64,000 nucleotides of DNA. It comes from Xanthobacter oligotrophicus (GTDB lineage: Bacteria; Pseudomonadota; Alphaproteobacteria; Rhizobiales; Xanthobacteraceae). Location: the NCBI RefSeq assembly GCF_008364685.1, contig NZ_VTTL01000008.1:186001-250000 (forward strand), given 5' to 3'. A program made the position numbers and the translations under genes. The notes beneath the pieces were generated by a model. The model saw only the letters and a program-made list of their open reading frames with translations. It made no database searches and had not been told where the DNA came from. Below are positions 14,871 through 24,043 of the stretch, in pieces. Position 1 is the first letter of the stretch; the number at the start of each line of letters is the position of its first letter.

Positions 14871-16423
14871 CCGGCTTCGAGCGGCTGGAGGGCCGACCCG
14901 TCATCGTCGGCGGCGGCATCGCCGGGCTTGCCGCCGCCCTCTTCCTCGCGCCCGAGCCGATGGTGCTGGTCACCCGCGCGCCGCTGGGCGCGGACGGCTC
15001 CAGCCCGCTGGCCCAAGGCGGCATGGCCGCCAGCGTCGGCACGGATGACGATGCCGACCTCCACCTCGCCGACACGCTGAAGGCCGGCGACGGCCTGTGC
15101 GATCCTGAAGTCGCCCGCCGCATCCTTGCCGATGGCCCCGCCGCCGTGGCGGAGTTGGAGCACCTCGGCGTCGCCTTCGACCGGGCCGCCGACGGCAGCC
15201 TCGCCCTCGGCCTCGAGGCCGCCCACAGCCGGCGCCGCATCGTCCATGCGGACGGCGACGCCACCGGCCGCGCGCTGGTGGATGCCCTCACGGCTGCCGC
15301 CCGCGCCTGCCCGTCCATCACCGTGGTGGAAGCCGAAGCCCGCCGCATCCTCATGGAGGATGGCGCGGTGGCGGGCCTGCTGGTGGCGGGCCGCGAGGGC
15401 GGCGCTGTGCTGCGCACTCGCCGCCTCATCCTGGCGACGGGGGGCGTGGGAGGCCTGTTCGAGCACACCACCAATCCCGCCTCGTCCTTCGGCGTCGGCC
15501 TCGCGCTTGCCGCCGAGGCCGGGGCGGAGCTGGCGGACCTCGAATTCGTGCAGTTCCACCCCACCGCGCTCGCCACCTCCGCCCGCCCGCTCTCCCTCAT
15601 CAGCGAGGCGGTGCGCGGCGAAGGCGCCCTCATCGTGGATCGTGCCGGCCGCCGCGTGCTGGAAGCCGTGCCCGGCAAGGAGCTTGCCCCGCGCGACGTG
15701 GTCGCCCGCGCCGTGTGGCGGGAACTGGTGGCAGGGCGCGAGGTGTTCCTCGACGCCCGCGCCAGCCTCGGCGCGCGCTTTGCCACGCGCTTTCCCTCGG
15801 TCGCCGCCGGATGCCGGGCGGCGGGCATCGACCCCGCCACGGATCTCGTACCCATCCGCCCGGCGGCCCACTACCACATGGGCGGCATCAGCGTGGATGC
15901 GGACGGCCGCAGCTCCGTTCCCGGCCTGTGGGCGGCGGGCGAAGTGGCGGCCACAGGCCTCCACGGCGCCAACCGGCTCGCCAGCAATTCCCTGCTGGAG
16001 GCGGTGGTCTGCGGCCGCGCGGCAGCCCTGAGCGTGGCTGGAACCCCGGCCCGCGCCCCCGCCCGCCGAATGGCCGTGCACCTTTTGGCCGCGCATCTGC
16101 CGGCGGCGCCGGATGCGACCTCAGTCCGTCCCATCGTCTCCCGTCATCTCGGCGTCACCCGCGATGCGGCGGGCCTTGCCACCGCCATCGGCCGCCTGCT
16201 GCCGCTGGCGGAAGGCGCGGGACCGGCCTCGGCGCCCGCGCGCGTGGGGCTCATGATGGCGGTGGCGGCGCTTTCCCGGCAGGAAAGCCGTGGCGCCCAT
16301 GCGCGCACCGATTTCCCCGCTCCCGCCGCCGTGGCCCGGCGCTCCCGCACCACCCTTGAGCGCACCCTTGCCGAGGCCCGCCGCCACGCCGCGCCGGCCC
16401 TCGCCCTCGCCTCATCCAGCTGA
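14867..16423 (+). CDS. nadB: L-aspartate oxidase
   Basis: This 518-residue flavoprotein oxidises L-aspartate to iminoaspartate for NadA. The FAD-binding GGGIAGLAAALFL begins near residue 13. The succinate-dehydrogenase-like elements HPTAL, SEAVRGEGA and YHMGGISVD precede AAGEVAATGLHGANRLASNS. The GTG start overlaps the nadA stop as GTGA, implying coupled translation; a longer open frame reaching back inside nadA is an artefact. The C-terminal helical domain is Ala/Arg-rich. Confidence 0.95.
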   Translation: MTGFERLEGRPVIVGGGIAGLAAALFLAPEPMVLVTRAPLGADGSSPLAQGGMAASVGTDDDADLHLADTLKAGDGLCDPEVARRILADGPAAVAELEHLGVAFDRAADGSLALGLEAAHSRRRIVHADGDATGRALVDALTAAARACPSITVVEAEARRILMEDGAVAGLLVAGREGGAVLRTRRLILATGGVGGLFEHTTNPASSFGVGLALAAEAGAELADLEFVQFHPTALATSARPLSLISEAVRGEGALIVDRAGRRVLEAVPGKELAPRDVVARAVWRELVAGREVFLDARASLGARFATRFPSVAAGCRAAGIDPATDLVPIRPAAHYHMGGISVDADGRSSVPGLWAAGEVAATGLHGANRLASNSLLEAVVCGRAAALSVAGTPARAPARRMAVHLLAAHLPAAPDATSVRPIVSRHLGVTRDAAGLATAIGRLLPLAEGAGPASAPARVGLMMAVAALSRQESRGAHARTDFPAPAAVARRSRTTLERTLAEARRHAAPALALASSS

Positions 16424-16434
16424 CGGACCGCATC

Positions 16435-17286
16435 ATGCCTCTCGACCCGCTCCCCGAGCTGATGGTGGAGCCCATCGTGCGCGCCGCCCTGCTGGAGGAT
16501 CTCGGCCGGGCTGGCGACATCACCACCGACGCAGTGGTGCCGCCCGGCCATGAGAGCCGCCTCGTGCTGGCCGCGCGGCAGCCCGGCGTGGTGGCGGGCC
16601 TCGATTGCGCCCGCCTCGCCTTCCGCCTGCTGGATGGCGCCGTGCGCTTCACCCCGCGCGTGATGGACGGCACGGCGGTGGAGCCCGGCACGGTGCTGGC
16701 GGAAGTTGAAGGCTCGTCCCGCGCTCTGCTCACCGGCGAGCGGACGGGGCTGAACCTCGCCTGCCGCCTCTCCGGCATCGCCACCGCCACGGCGGGGCTG
16801 GTTCAGGCCATCGCCGGGCACCGCGCGCAGATCGTCTGCACCCGTAAGACCACGCCGGGGCTTCGGTCGCTGGAGAAATACGCGGTGCGGGCCGGCGGCG
16901 GTGCCAACCACCGCTTCGGGCTCGATGACGCGGTGCTCATCAAGGACAACCATGTGGCCATCGCCGGCTCGGTGCGCGAGGCGGTCAGCCGGGTGCGAGC
17001 CCGCGCCGGCCACATGGTGAAGGTGGAGGTGGAAGTGGACACCCTCGCCCAGCTGGAAGAGCTGCTCACCATCGGCGCCGACGCGGTGCTGCTCGACAAC
17101 ATGACGCCGCAGACGCTGGCGGAAGCCGTGCGCATGGTGGGCGGGCGCATGCTCACCGAGGCCTCCGGCCGGGTGAACCGCGACACGGCGCCAGCCATCG
17201 CGGCGGCGGGCGTGGATCTCATCTCCGTGGGCTGGCTGACCCACAGCGCCCCCATCCTCGACATTGGTCTGGACTGGGTGGGGTAA
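16435..17286 (+). CDS. nadC: Nicotinate-nucleotide diphosphorylase (carboxylating)
   Basis: This 283-residue enzyme converts quinolinate and PRPP to nicotinate mononucleotide, the last step shared by this operon. It has the N-terminal LLEDLGRAGDITTDAV, the substrate-binding CTRKTTPGLRSLEKYAV with basic residues, and the C-terminal GVDLISVGWLTHSAP. The length is normal. It starts 11 bases after nadB and ends before a clear terminator shared with convergent leuC. Confidence 0.96.
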   Translation: MPLDPLPELMVEPIVRAALLEDLGRAGDITTDAVVPPGHESRLVLAARQPGVVAGLDCARLAFRLLDGAVRFTPRVMDGTAVEPGTVLAEVEGSSRALLTGERTGLNLACRLSGIATATAGLVQAIAGHRAQIVCTRKTTPGLRSLEKYAVRAGGGANHRFGLDDAVLIKDNHVAIAGSVREAVSRVRARAGHMVKVEVEVDTLAQLEELLTIGADAVLLDNMTPQTLAEAVRMVGGRMLTEASGRVNRDTAPAIAAAGVDLISVGWLTHSAPILDIGLDWVG

Positions 17287-17301
17287 CGGACCCCCAAACG
17301 A

Positions 17302-17329
17302 AAACGGCCGGGCGAGAGGCCGGCCGTTT
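17302..17329. terminator. Bidirectional terminator between nadC and leuC
   Basis: Perfect 10-bp arms AAACGGCCGG (17302-17311) and CCGGCCGTTT (17320-17329) flank an eight-base loop. A/T-rich bases on each side provide weak U-tracts in both directions. It lies 15 bases after the nadC stop and 27 bases from the leuC stop. Confidence 0.85.
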
Positions 17330-17356
17330 CGTATTAAGAGTTGGGACGCGTAACCC

Positions 17357-18799
17357 TCACGCCGCCTTGGGCCAGTGGCGCACGTCCACGAAGCGGCCGG
17401 CGATGGCCGCTGCCGCCGCCATGGCGGGCGACACCAGGTGGGTGCGGCCCTTAAAGCCCTGCCGGCCCTCGAAATTGCGGTTCGAGGTGGAGGCGCAGCG
17501 CTCTTCCGGAGCGAGGCGGTCGGCGTTCATGGCAAGGCACATGGAGCAGCCCGGCTCGCGCCACTCGAAGCCGGCGGCGAGGAAGATTTTGTCGAGGCCT
17601 TCCGCCTCGGCCTGCTCCTTCACGAGGCCCGAGCCCGGCACCACCATGGCGTTGACATTGGCATTCACCGTATGCCCCGCGACGATGGCCGCGGCCTGCC
17701 GCAGATCCTCGATGCGGCCGTTGGTGCACGAGCCGATGAAGACGCGGTCCAGCGTGATGTCGGTGATCTTGGTGCCCGCGGAAAGGCCCATGTAGCCCAG
17801 CGCCCGGATCTTGGCGGCACGCTTGCCCTCGTCGGTGATGAGGGCCGGGTCGGGCACGAGGCCTTCCACCGAGATCACGTCCTCGGGGCTGGTGCCCCAG
17901 GAGACGATGGGCGGCAGGTTGGCGCCGTCGAGCTGGATCTCGGCGTCGAAATGGGCGCCCGCGTCGGTGCGCAGGGTCTGCCAGAAGCGCAGGGCGGCAT
18001 CCCAGTCGGCGCCCTTGGGGGACTTGGGGCGACCCTTGAGATATTCGAACGCCTTCTCGTCGGGGGCCACCAGGCCGGCGCGGGCGCCGCCCTCGATGGA
18101 CATGTTGCACACCGTCATCCGCCCTTCCATGGACAGGGAGGTGATGGCGTCGCCCGCATATTCGATCACGTAACCGGTGCCGCCGGCGGTGCCGATGGTG
18201 CCGATGATGGCGAGCACCACGTCCTTGGCGCCGACGCCCTCGGGCAGCGGCCCGGAGACGGTGACGCGCATGTTCTTCGCCTTCTTCTGGATCAGCGTCT
18301 GGGTGGCGAGCACATGCTCCACCTCGGACGTGCCGATGCCATGGGCGAGGGCGCCGAACGCGCCGTGGGTGGAGGTGTGGCTGTCGCCGCAGACGATGGT
18401 GGTGCCGGGCAGGGTGAAGCCCTGCTCGGGACCCACCACATGGACCACGCCCTGGCGCTTGTCGAAGCCGTCATAATATTCGACGCCGAACTCGCGGGTG
18501 TTCTCCGCCAGCGCGGCGATCTGCGCCACGCTTTCGGGGTCGGGGTTCGGCAGGGTGCGGTCGGTGGTGGGGACGTTGTGGTCCACCACGGCCAGGGTCT
18601 TGTGCGGCGCGCGCACGGTGCGCCCGGTCATGCGCAGGCCCTCGAAGGCCTGGGGGCTGGTCACCTCGTGGACCAGGTGGCGGTCGATATAGAGGAGGCA
18701 GGTGCCGTCCTCCTGCCGCGCCACCACGTGGTCGTCGAAGATCTTGTCGTAGAGGGTGCGGGGGCCGTTCGCGGGTGCGGCGTTCACGGGTGCGGTCAT
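17357..18799 (-). CDS. leuC: 3-isopropylmalate dehydratase large subunit
   Basis: This 480-residue aconitase-family subunit binds a 4Fe-4S cluster and works with LeuD in leucine synthesis. Cluster cysteines are visible in [13 protein letters not shown] and [11 protein letters not shown]. The substrate regions [25 protein letters not shown] and HVLATQTL are also present. The length is normal. It is monocistronic here, convergent with nadABC, and preceded on its own strand by a gene-poor 420-base stretch. Confidence 0.97.
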   Translation of the reverse strand: MTAPVNAAPANGPRTLYDKIFDDHVVARQEDGTCLLYIDRHLVHEVTSPQAFEGLRMTGRTVRAPHKTLAVVDHNVPTTDRTLPNPDPESVAQIAALAENTREFGVEYYDGFDKRQGVVHVVGPEQGFTLPGTTIVCGDSHTSTHGAFGALAHGIGTSEVEHVLATQTLIQKKAKNMRVTVSGPLPEGVGAKDVVLAIIGTIGTAGGTGYVIEYAGDAITSLSMEGRMTVCNMSIEGGARAGLVAPDEKAFEYLKGRPKSPKGADWDAALRFWQTLRTDAGAHFDAEIQLDGANLPPIVSWGTSPEDVISVEGLVPDPALITDEGKRAAKIRALGYMGLSAGTKITDITLDRVFIGSCTNGRIEDLRQAAAIVAGHTVNANVNAMVVPGSGLVKEQAEAEGLDKIFLAAGFEWREPGCSMCLAMNADRLAPEERCASTSNRNFEGRQGFKGRTHLVSPAMAAAAAIAGRFVDVRHWPKAA

Positions 18800-19220
18800 G
18801 GCTACGTCTCGGGTCCTGTCCTGAGGAGAGGCCGGCGCGCGCGAGGGGCGGCCGGGCCGGTATCTGGAATGCGAGCTGTCTCGACGACGAGACTTAAAGG
18901 CGCGTCAGCCGCAAAGCTGGGCCGAGGCCGCCGTGGTGAAGCGGCCGAAGAAGCGGCCCGGCAGGCGGACATGATCCGGCACCGCCGCGAACTCCATGGT
19001 CGTGCGCGCGAACGGGCCGGCGGCGCAGAGGGCCACCCGGCTCAGGATCGAAAGAGGCGCACAGGCATGATGCATGGGCGGTTTGTAGCAGTTCCATCGA
19101 GCCGCGACAATCCGGCGCGCGAGACTGTGAAAACGTCTTCGGCCGGCTTTTTCCCTTGCCCGCCCGCCACGGGAACGCGAGGAAGAAGGCGCCCGGAACC
19201 AGCCCAGCACGGGGACCCGC
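18800..19220. other. Intergenic region between leuC and the MgtC-like gene
   Basis: This is the divergent upstream region of leuC (minus) and the MgtC-like gene (plus). It contains a short stem-loop with arms GTCTCG (18878-18883) and CGAGAC (18888-18893), 79 bases before leuC. On the minus strand a 56-residue frame (18905-19075) starting MHHACAPLSILSRVALC is open but lacks a clear ribosome site. I cannot decide whether it is expressed, and no leader peptide rich in leucine codons was recognised. Confidence 0.4.
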
Positions 19221-19937
19221 GTGAGCTTCCTGAAGACCTTCGAACTGTGGTCCTTCCTTGATTCCGTCCTGAGCCTTGGCGCCGCCTTCGTGCTCGGCAC
19301 GCTCATCGGCGCGGAACGCCAATACCGCCAGCGCACCGCCGGCCTGCGCACCAACGTGCTGGTGGCCGTGGGCGCCGCCGCCTTCGTGGACCTTGCCGCC
19401 CGCATCGCCGGCAACCAGGAGGCCATGCGCGTGGTGGCCAACGTGGTCACCGGCGTCGGCTTCCTCGGCGCCGGCGTCATCATGAAGGAAGGCCTCAACG
19501 TGCGCGGCCTCAACACCGCGGCGACCCTGTGGTGCTCGGCAGCGGTGGGCTGCTTCACCGGGGCGGACATGCTGGCGGAAGCCATGCTGCTCACCTTCAT
19601 CGTCATCGCCGGCAACACTTTGCTGCGCCCGGTGGCCAACTTCATCGACCGCATCCCGCTGGACGAGCGCCATTCGGAAGTGAGCTACGAGGTGCGCCTG
19701 ACGGTGGACACCGAAGCCATCCCCGACCTGCGCGAAAAGCTCATCGAGCTGCTGGAGCAGGCGAAATATCCGGTGAGCGACGTGGACGAGGGCCCCGCCG
19801 CCGACGACACCTCGCTTCTGGTGGCCAAGCTCATGAGCACGGCGGTGGAGCCTTCCGAGCTGGACGCGGTCACCGACCGCCTCGCCGCCCTGCCCGGCGT
19901 GCGCCATGCCACCTGGGAGAGCACCACGGAGGAGTGA
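19221..19937 (+). CDS. MgtC/SapB family membrane protein
   Basis: This 238-residue protein has an N-terminal block of four or five membrane segments with the MgtC signature LGTLIGAERQYRQRTAGLRTN, VGFLGAGVIMKEG and LNTAATLWCSAAVG. A C-terminal soluble domain (about 150-238) resembles an ACT-like fold. Family members influence magnesium homeostasis, membrane potential or intracellular survival; the exact activity is not settled. The start is a GTG. It ends six bases before the convergent methylase stop. Confidence 0.9.
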   Translation: MSFLKTFELWSFLDSVLSLGAAFVLGTLIGAERQYRQRTAGLRTNVLVAVGAAAFVDLAARIAGNQEAMRVVANVVTGVGFLGAGVIMKEGLNVRGLNTAATLWCSAAVGCFTGADMLAEAMLLTFIVIAGNTLLRPVANFIDRIPLDERHSEVSYEVRLTVDTEAIPDLREKLIELLEQAKYPVSDVDEGPAADDTSLLVAKLMSTAVEPSELDAVTDRLAALPGVRHATWESTTEE

Positions 19938-19942
19938 GGCCC

Positions 19943-20749
19943 TCACACCCCGGACAGATGATGCAGGACGATGCCGCTGGTGGTGGCCACGTTCAGGCTG
20001 TCGAAGCCGGCTGCCATGGGAATGGCGACGGTGCGCGTCATGGCCATCACCGCGTCCGGCAGGCCCGGCCCCTCAGTGCCGAACAGGGCCGCCACCCGCG
20101 GCGGCCGCACGAGTCGGGACAAGGGCTCGCGCCCGGCCGGCGACAGCGCCACCACCTCGAAGCCGCGCGCCTTCAGCAGGTCCACCGCGCTCGCCCCGTC
20201 CGCCACCCGCGCGAACGGCACCACCAGGCTTGCCCCTACCGACACCCGGATGGCCTTGCGATAGAGCGGATCGCAGGAGGCGGCATCGATGAGCACCGCG
20301 TCAGCGCCAAAGGCCGCCGCGTTGCGGAAGATGCCGCCCATGTTGTCGTGGTTGGTGAGGCCGAGGGCCGCCACCACCAGCGCCCGTTCCCCGAGCCGGT
20401 CCAGCAGCGCCGCCGGCTCCGGCAGCGGCCGCGCCGCCCCGAGCGCGAGGATCCCGCGATGGATGGGAAAGCCCACCACCTGGTCCATCACCTTCTGCCC
20501 CGCCACATAGACCGGGACATCGGGCGGCAGGGCCGCGATGACATCGGCGAGCCGCATCGCCTGCGCTTCGGACAGCAGCAGCGCGCGCAGGCGGTGGCTA
20601 TCCGCTCCACCGAGGCGCGAGACGAGGAGGCGCAGCACCACCTCGCCTTCCGCCATGAAGGAGCCCTGCCGGCCCACGAGGTCGCGCTCGCGCACGTCCC
20701 GGAAATCCGCGATGCGCGGATCGTCGGCCTCAGCAACCGGAAGGATCAT
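19943..20749 (-). CDS. TrmH/SpoU-family RNA 2'-O-methyltransferase
   Basis: This 268-residue SAM-dependent methylase has the SPOUT knot motifs LTNHDNMGGIFRNAAAFGAD, ALFGTEGPGLPD and IPMAAGFDSLNVATTSGIVLHH. The N-terminal region looks like a SpoU substrate-binding domain. Which RNA it modifies (tRNA or 23S rRNA ribose) cannot be told from the sequence. Its start overlaps the stop of the upstream LacI-type regulator by four bases, so the two are cotranscribed and probably translationally coupled, although no functional link is obvious. Confidence 0.9.
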   Translation of the reverse strand: MILPVAEADDPRIADFRDVRERDLVGRQGSFMAEGEVVLRLLVSRLGGADSHRLRALLLSEAQAMRLADVIAALPPDVPVYVAGQKVMDQVVGFPIHRGILALGAARPLPEPAALLDRLGERALVVAALGLTNHDNMGGIFRNAAAFGADAVLIDAASCDPLYRKAIRVSVGASLVVPFARVADGASAVDLLKARGFEVVALSPAGREPLSRLVRPPRVAALFGTEGPGLPDAVMAMTRTVAIPMAAGFDSLNVATTSGIVLHHLSGV

Positions 20750-21828
20750 AGGGGCCGGCGCTTCACCGGCACGGGCGGAGCGGTGGTGGCGCGCACCACC
20801 AGCTTGGGCGCCATCTCCACCCGCTCCACCGGGCGCGACGGATCGGCGATGCGCTTCAGGGCAAGGTCGGCGGCGGCCCGGCCGTATTCGGGGATGAAGG
20901 TGTGCACCGAGGTCAGCCCCGGATGCCAGACCTTGGCCTCGCCGATGTCGTCATAGCCCACCAGCGAGAAGTCCCGGCCCACGGTGAGCCCCGCCGCCTG
21001 CAGCTCCATGAGGGCGCCGAAGGCGGAGAGGTCGTTGAAGCTGACGGCGGCGGTGGGCGGCTCCTCCAGCGCCAGCAGGCGCGCCAGCTGGCGGCGGCCT
21101 TCTTCCCGCAGGCCCGGCCCTTCCATCACCAGGGTGGGATCGAACGGCAGGCCAGCGGCGGCGAGGCCAGCCTTGTATCCGGCAAGGCGCTTGCGGCCGG
21201 TGGAAATCGCACCGAAACCGCCCAGCATGCCGATGCGGGTATGGCCCAGCGCCACCAGATGGGCGACGCCGAGCGCCACCCCGGTCACGTCGTCCGAGCC
21301 GGCGAAATCGAATCCCGAGCCCTCGATCTCGCGCGTCACCTGCACCACGGCGATGCCGGTGGAGGCGAGCGCCTTCAGGTCCGCCACCGTGGAATGGGCG
21401 GCGGGCGATACCAGGAAGGCGTCCGGGCGGTATTCGGCAAGGGTCCCGAGCGTGCGGGTCTGGCGCGCCACATCCTCCTGGCTGACGCCAAGCAGCACCG
21501 TCTTGCCGGCGGCGGTCAGCGCGTCTTCCACCGCCGCGAGCAGCTCGGTGAAGGAGGGGTTGACGATGTCGTGCAGGCCCAGCGCCACGATGTTGGTGCG
21601 CGCCGTGCGCAGCGCCGCGGCGCCACGATTGGCCACATAGCCGCGGGCGCGGGCCACTTCCTGCACCTTGAGGCGCGTCGCCTCCGCCACCATGGGGCTG
21701 TCGCGCAGGGCCAGCGAGATGGTGGCGGTGGACAATCCAAGCTCCCGGGCAAGGCCCTGGAGCGTCACCTTGCCGATGGAAGTGGGCATCTGACCGGCTG
21801 GGGCCTGAGCGGGGATCGTGTCATCCAT
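20746..21828 (-). CDS. LacI-family transcriptional regulator
   Basis: This 360-residue repressor has the LacI helix-turn-helix in VTLQGLARELGLSTATISLALRDSPMV (about residues 21-47), starting later than usual, and a periplasmic-binding-protein-like sensor domain (about 78-350). It is divergent from a 3-hydroxyisobutyrate-dehydrogenase-like gene, and a LacI-style palindrome lies in the 105-base gap. It therefore probably controls that gene and itself. The ligand is unknown; a sugar acid or hydroxy acid is a guess from the neighbour. Confidence 0.92.
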   Translation of the reverse strand: MDDTIPAQAPAGQMPTSIGKVTLQGLARELGLSTATISLALRDSPMVAEATRLKVQEVARARGYVANRGAAALRTARTNIVALGLHDIVNPSFTELLAAVEDALTAAGKTVLLGVSQEDVARQTRTLGTLAEYRPDAFLVSPAAHSTVADLKALASTGIAVVQVTREIEGSGFDFAGSDDVTGVALGVAHLVALGHTRIGMLGGFGAISTGRKRLAGYKAGLAAAGLPFDPTLVMEGPGLREEGRRQLARLLALEEPPTAAVSFNDLSAFGALMELQAAGLTVGRDFSLVGYDDIGEAKVWHPGLTSVHTFIPEYGRAAADLALKRIADPSRPVERVEMAPKLVVRATTAPPVPVKRRPL

Positions 21829-21880
21829 GGGCCTTCCCTATAACCGGATCTGTCGCGTCTCGCGCCGTCCTTTCGTTCAT

Positions 21881-21895
21881 GTTAAACGATTTAAC
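21881..21895. promoter_or_regulatory. LacI-type operator
   Basis: GTTAAACGATTTAAC has perfect six-base arms and the central AAACGNTT pattern typical of LacI-family operators. It is placed between the divergent regulator (start 21828) and the dehydrogenase (start 21934), suited to control both. Confidence 0.7.
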
Positions 21896-21933
21896 GGCAA
21901 CGACCAATGGTAATTGGCACAGGGACGAAAGAC

Positions 21934-22842
21934 ATGACCGAGGGTACGACCAAGGCGCGGGTAGGCTTCATCGGCGTGGGCCTGATGGGGCACGGCATGG
22001 CGAAGAACATCCTCGCCAAGGGTTTTTCGCTTGCAGTGCTGGGCCATCGCAACCGGGCGCCGGTGGAAGACCTCCTCGCGCGGGGTGCCACCGAGGTGAA
22101 ATCGGCGGCCGAGCTGGCGCAGGTGAGCGACATCATCGTCCTGTGCGTCACCGGCGCGCCGCAGGTGGAAGCGGTGCTGCGCGGGGAAAACGGCATCCTC
22201 TCCACCGCGAAGGCCGGGCTCCACATCATCGATACCTCCACCTCCGAGCCGACCCTGACCATGGCTCTGGCGGCGGAGTTGGAGGCGCGCGGCATCTTCT
22301 TCTGCGATTCGCCCCTCGGCGGCACCCCGGTGCAGGCGGACGAGGGATCGCTCTCGGCCATGGTGGGCGCGCAGGATTCCGCTTTCGCGGTGATCGAGCC
22401 GGTGGTGGCGGCCTATGCCAGCCGCATCGTGCGGGTGGGCGCGCCGGGGGCGGGGCACACCATGAAGCTGCTGAACAACTTCCTGTCGCTGGGCTATGGC
22501 GCCATCTATGCGGAAGCGCTGGCGCTGGCGGCCAAGGCGGGGGTGACGCCGCAGGTGTTCGACGCCGTGATCCGCGGCGGGCGCATGGATTGCGGCTTCT
22601 ACCGCACCTTCATGGGCTATGCGCTGGACGGCGACGTGAACGCCCACCGCTTCACCATTACCAATGCCCACAAGGACATGCGCTATGTGACCAACCTCGC
22701 CACCAACACCGGCGCGGCGGCCTTCATCAGCGCCACCGTGAAGAACCTCTACGCCACCGCCGAGGGGCTGGGGAACGGCGAGAAGAACGTGCCGCTGCTG
22801 GTGGATGTGGTGGGGCAGATGAACGGGGTTCATAAGGGCTGA
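21934..22842 (+). CDS. NAD(P)-dependent beta-hydroxyacid dehydrogenase
   Basis: This 302-residue member of the 3-hydroxyisobutyrate/tartronate semialdehyde reductase family has a Rossmann start VGFIGVGLMGHGMAKNIL, the substrate loop DSPLGGTPVQADEGSLSAMV, and GAPGAGHTMKLLNNFLS with the catalytic-type lysine. The ATG at 21934 places the Rossmann motif near the N terminus; an ATG at 21907 is less likely. A divergent LacI regulator and operator suggest inducible catabolism. The actual substrate cannot be read from sequence. Confidence 0.9.
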   Translation: MTEGTTKARVGFIGVGLMGHGMAKNILAKGFSLAVLGHRNRAPVEDLLARGATEVKSAAELAQVSDIIVLCVTGAPQVEAVLRGENGILSTAKAGLHIIDTSTSEPTLTMALAAELEARGIFFCDSPLGGTPVQADEGSLSAMVGAQDSAFAVIEPVVAAYASRIVRVGAPGAGHTMKLLNNFLSLGYGAIYAEALALAAKAGVTPQVFDAVIRGGRMDCGFYRTFMGYALDGDVNAHRFTITNAHKDMRYVTNLATNTGAAAFISATVKNLYATAEGLGNGEKNVPLLVDVVGQMNGVHKG

Positions 22843-22928
22843 TCCAGCCCCGGAGCACGTGACGATCCGGCATGACGTGGTCGGTACGTGCTCCGGCGGG
22901 CTGTGTGGGCAGTGGGTCGGCTCGGGGC

Positions 22929-23468
22929 TCAGGCGGCGTTCTTGATCGCCAGTCCGTCCGCGTACGACACTTCCTTGTAGTCCGACGGCGAGGAATACTT
23001 CAGGCCCACGTCGGCGAGCGCATCGAGCTTGGCGGCGGTGTCGTACTTCTTCAGCTTGACCTTGTCCACGTAGAACGTGTCGATCAGCTCGTTGTAGACC
23101 GAGGTGCCGTCGATGAAGATCGCGAAGATCTTCACATCGCCGAACTGGATCGACAGGCGATTGCCCTGCGGCAGGTCCGCGATATAGATGAGATACTTGC
23201 CATCGGCGTTCAACGCCGACCCGAAGGTCTCGACCAGCTTGGGCAGGGATTCAAATTCGGCGATGGAGCCGGCGAGGAATCCGATGGCCGGCTGGCCGTC
23301 TTCGGAAACGGCGAAGACCTCCTTCAGGAGGGTCTCCGGGCCGTCATAGGAGATTTCGCCGCGAAAGCCGAAGCGGCCGGCCACGTGGGTGTCGGCGTTC
23401 AGGCTGGGCTTCAGCAGCCGACCCTCGGTTTCGAGCTTGGCAAACGGCGTATCTGCAATGGCAGTCAT
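22929..23468 (-). CDS. Protein of unknown function paired with a Rieske protein
   Basis: This 179-residue soluble protein has no signal peptide or membrane segment. It is acidic to neutral, with motifs such as GRFGFRGEISYDGPETLLKE, LPQGNRLSIQFGDVKIFAIF and the C-terminal LKYSSPSDYKEVSYADGLA. I do not recognise a family. It follows the Rieske gene in the same direction after 146 bases that contain two strong hairpins. ATG 23468 has GGAC upstream; the longer frame to 23618 runs through those hairpins and looks non-coding. The context suggests a partner or substrate-handling protein for the Rieske protein, but this is inference. Confidence 0.75.
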   Translation of the reverse strand: MTAIADTPFAKLETEGRLLKPSLNADTHVAGRFGFRGEISYDGPETLLKEVFAVSEDGQPAIGFLAGSIAEFESLPKLVETFGSALNADGKYLIYIADLPQGNRLSIQFGDVKIFAIFIDGTSVYNELIDTFYVDKVKLKKYDTAAKLDALADVGLKYSSPSDYKEVSYADGLAIKNAA

Positions 23469-23566
23469 AAGGATTGGTCCTTTATGGAGGTCGTGGTGGG
23501 CTTGCCTTCGGTGCGCTCGCCCGCGTCGGCAGGTGTTGCCGCGCGAACCGCACCGTCGCGGTCTGC

Positions 23567-23613
23567 CGCGCCCAAAGGGCGCGACCTCTGGTCGGCGGGC
23601 CGTTGCGGCCCGC
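23567..23613 (-). promoter_or_regulatory. Two consecutive intercistronic hairpins
   Basis: On the minus strand, directly after the Rieske stop, arms GCGGGCC and GGCCCGC (23595-23613, five-base loop) form one hairpin. Arms CGCGCCC and GGGCGCG (23567-23583, AAA loop) form a second. No T-rich tail follows, so full termination is unlikely. Attenuation or 3' end protection that sets different expression of the two genes is plausible. Confidence 0.55.
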
Positions 23614-23614
23614 G

Positions 23615-24043
23615 TCAATCGCCCGTGATCAGGACCTCGGGGACCTCGTGGGGGTCCTCAATGTCTAGTCCGTCTTCTTCAGCCAGCTCGACATCCACCA
23701 GGCACACGTCGCCGTCGTCGATGACGAGCTTGATCGGCGTCAACGCCTTGCCCTGGCAGGGGCCGATGAAGCAGTGGCCGGTATCGAAATCAAACTTCGC
23801 CCCGTGCCGGCCGCACGCGAGGAAGTTGCCCTCCCTGTCGAGGAACTCCCCCGGCACCAGGTCCAGGCGCGTTCCCTCATGGGGGCAGGCATTCTCGTAG
23901 CCGTAATAATTCTTTGACTGGCGCGCGATGAGGATGGGCCACCTCTTGACGGCGCCATTCTCATCCAGCCGCGCGAGCACGAAGCCGCGCGCGTCGCCGT
24001 CATCGACCTCATAGGTGGCACATACGGCGAAAAGCTCACTCAT
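23615..24043 (-). CDS. Rieske [2Fe-2S] domain protein
   Basis: This 142-residue soluble ferredoxin-like protein has the Rieske ligands in YENACPHEGTRLDL (Cys-Pro-His) and LACGRHGAKFDFDTGHC (Cys-Gly-Arg-His). It lacks the fused oxygenase domain of ring hydroxylases, so it is an electron carrier or small subunit. The C-terminal tail is unusually acidic (ELAEEDGLDIEDPHEVPE). GGGGAAGG eight bases upstream supports the ATG at 24043. It heads a two-gene unit with an unknown protein. No reductase or oxygenase gene is nearby. Confidence 0.88.
   Translation of the reverse strand: MSELFAVCATYEVDDGDARGFVLARLDENGAVKRWPILIARQSKNYYGYENACPHEGTRLDLVPGEFLDREGNFLACGRHGAKFDFDTGHCFIGPCQGKALTPIKLVIDDGDVCLVDVELAEEDGLDIEDPHEVPEVLITGD

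Noticed and set aside
18905..19075. 56-codon minus-strand ORF upstream of leuC, a possible leader peptide
   Set aside because: There is no leucine-codon run, no clear ribosome site and no attenuator structure; kept only as a remark.
23469..23618. N-terminal extension of the 179-residue protein
   Set aside because: It translates two hairpins into an Arg-rich stretch, and a better start with an upstream purine-rich site exists at 23468.
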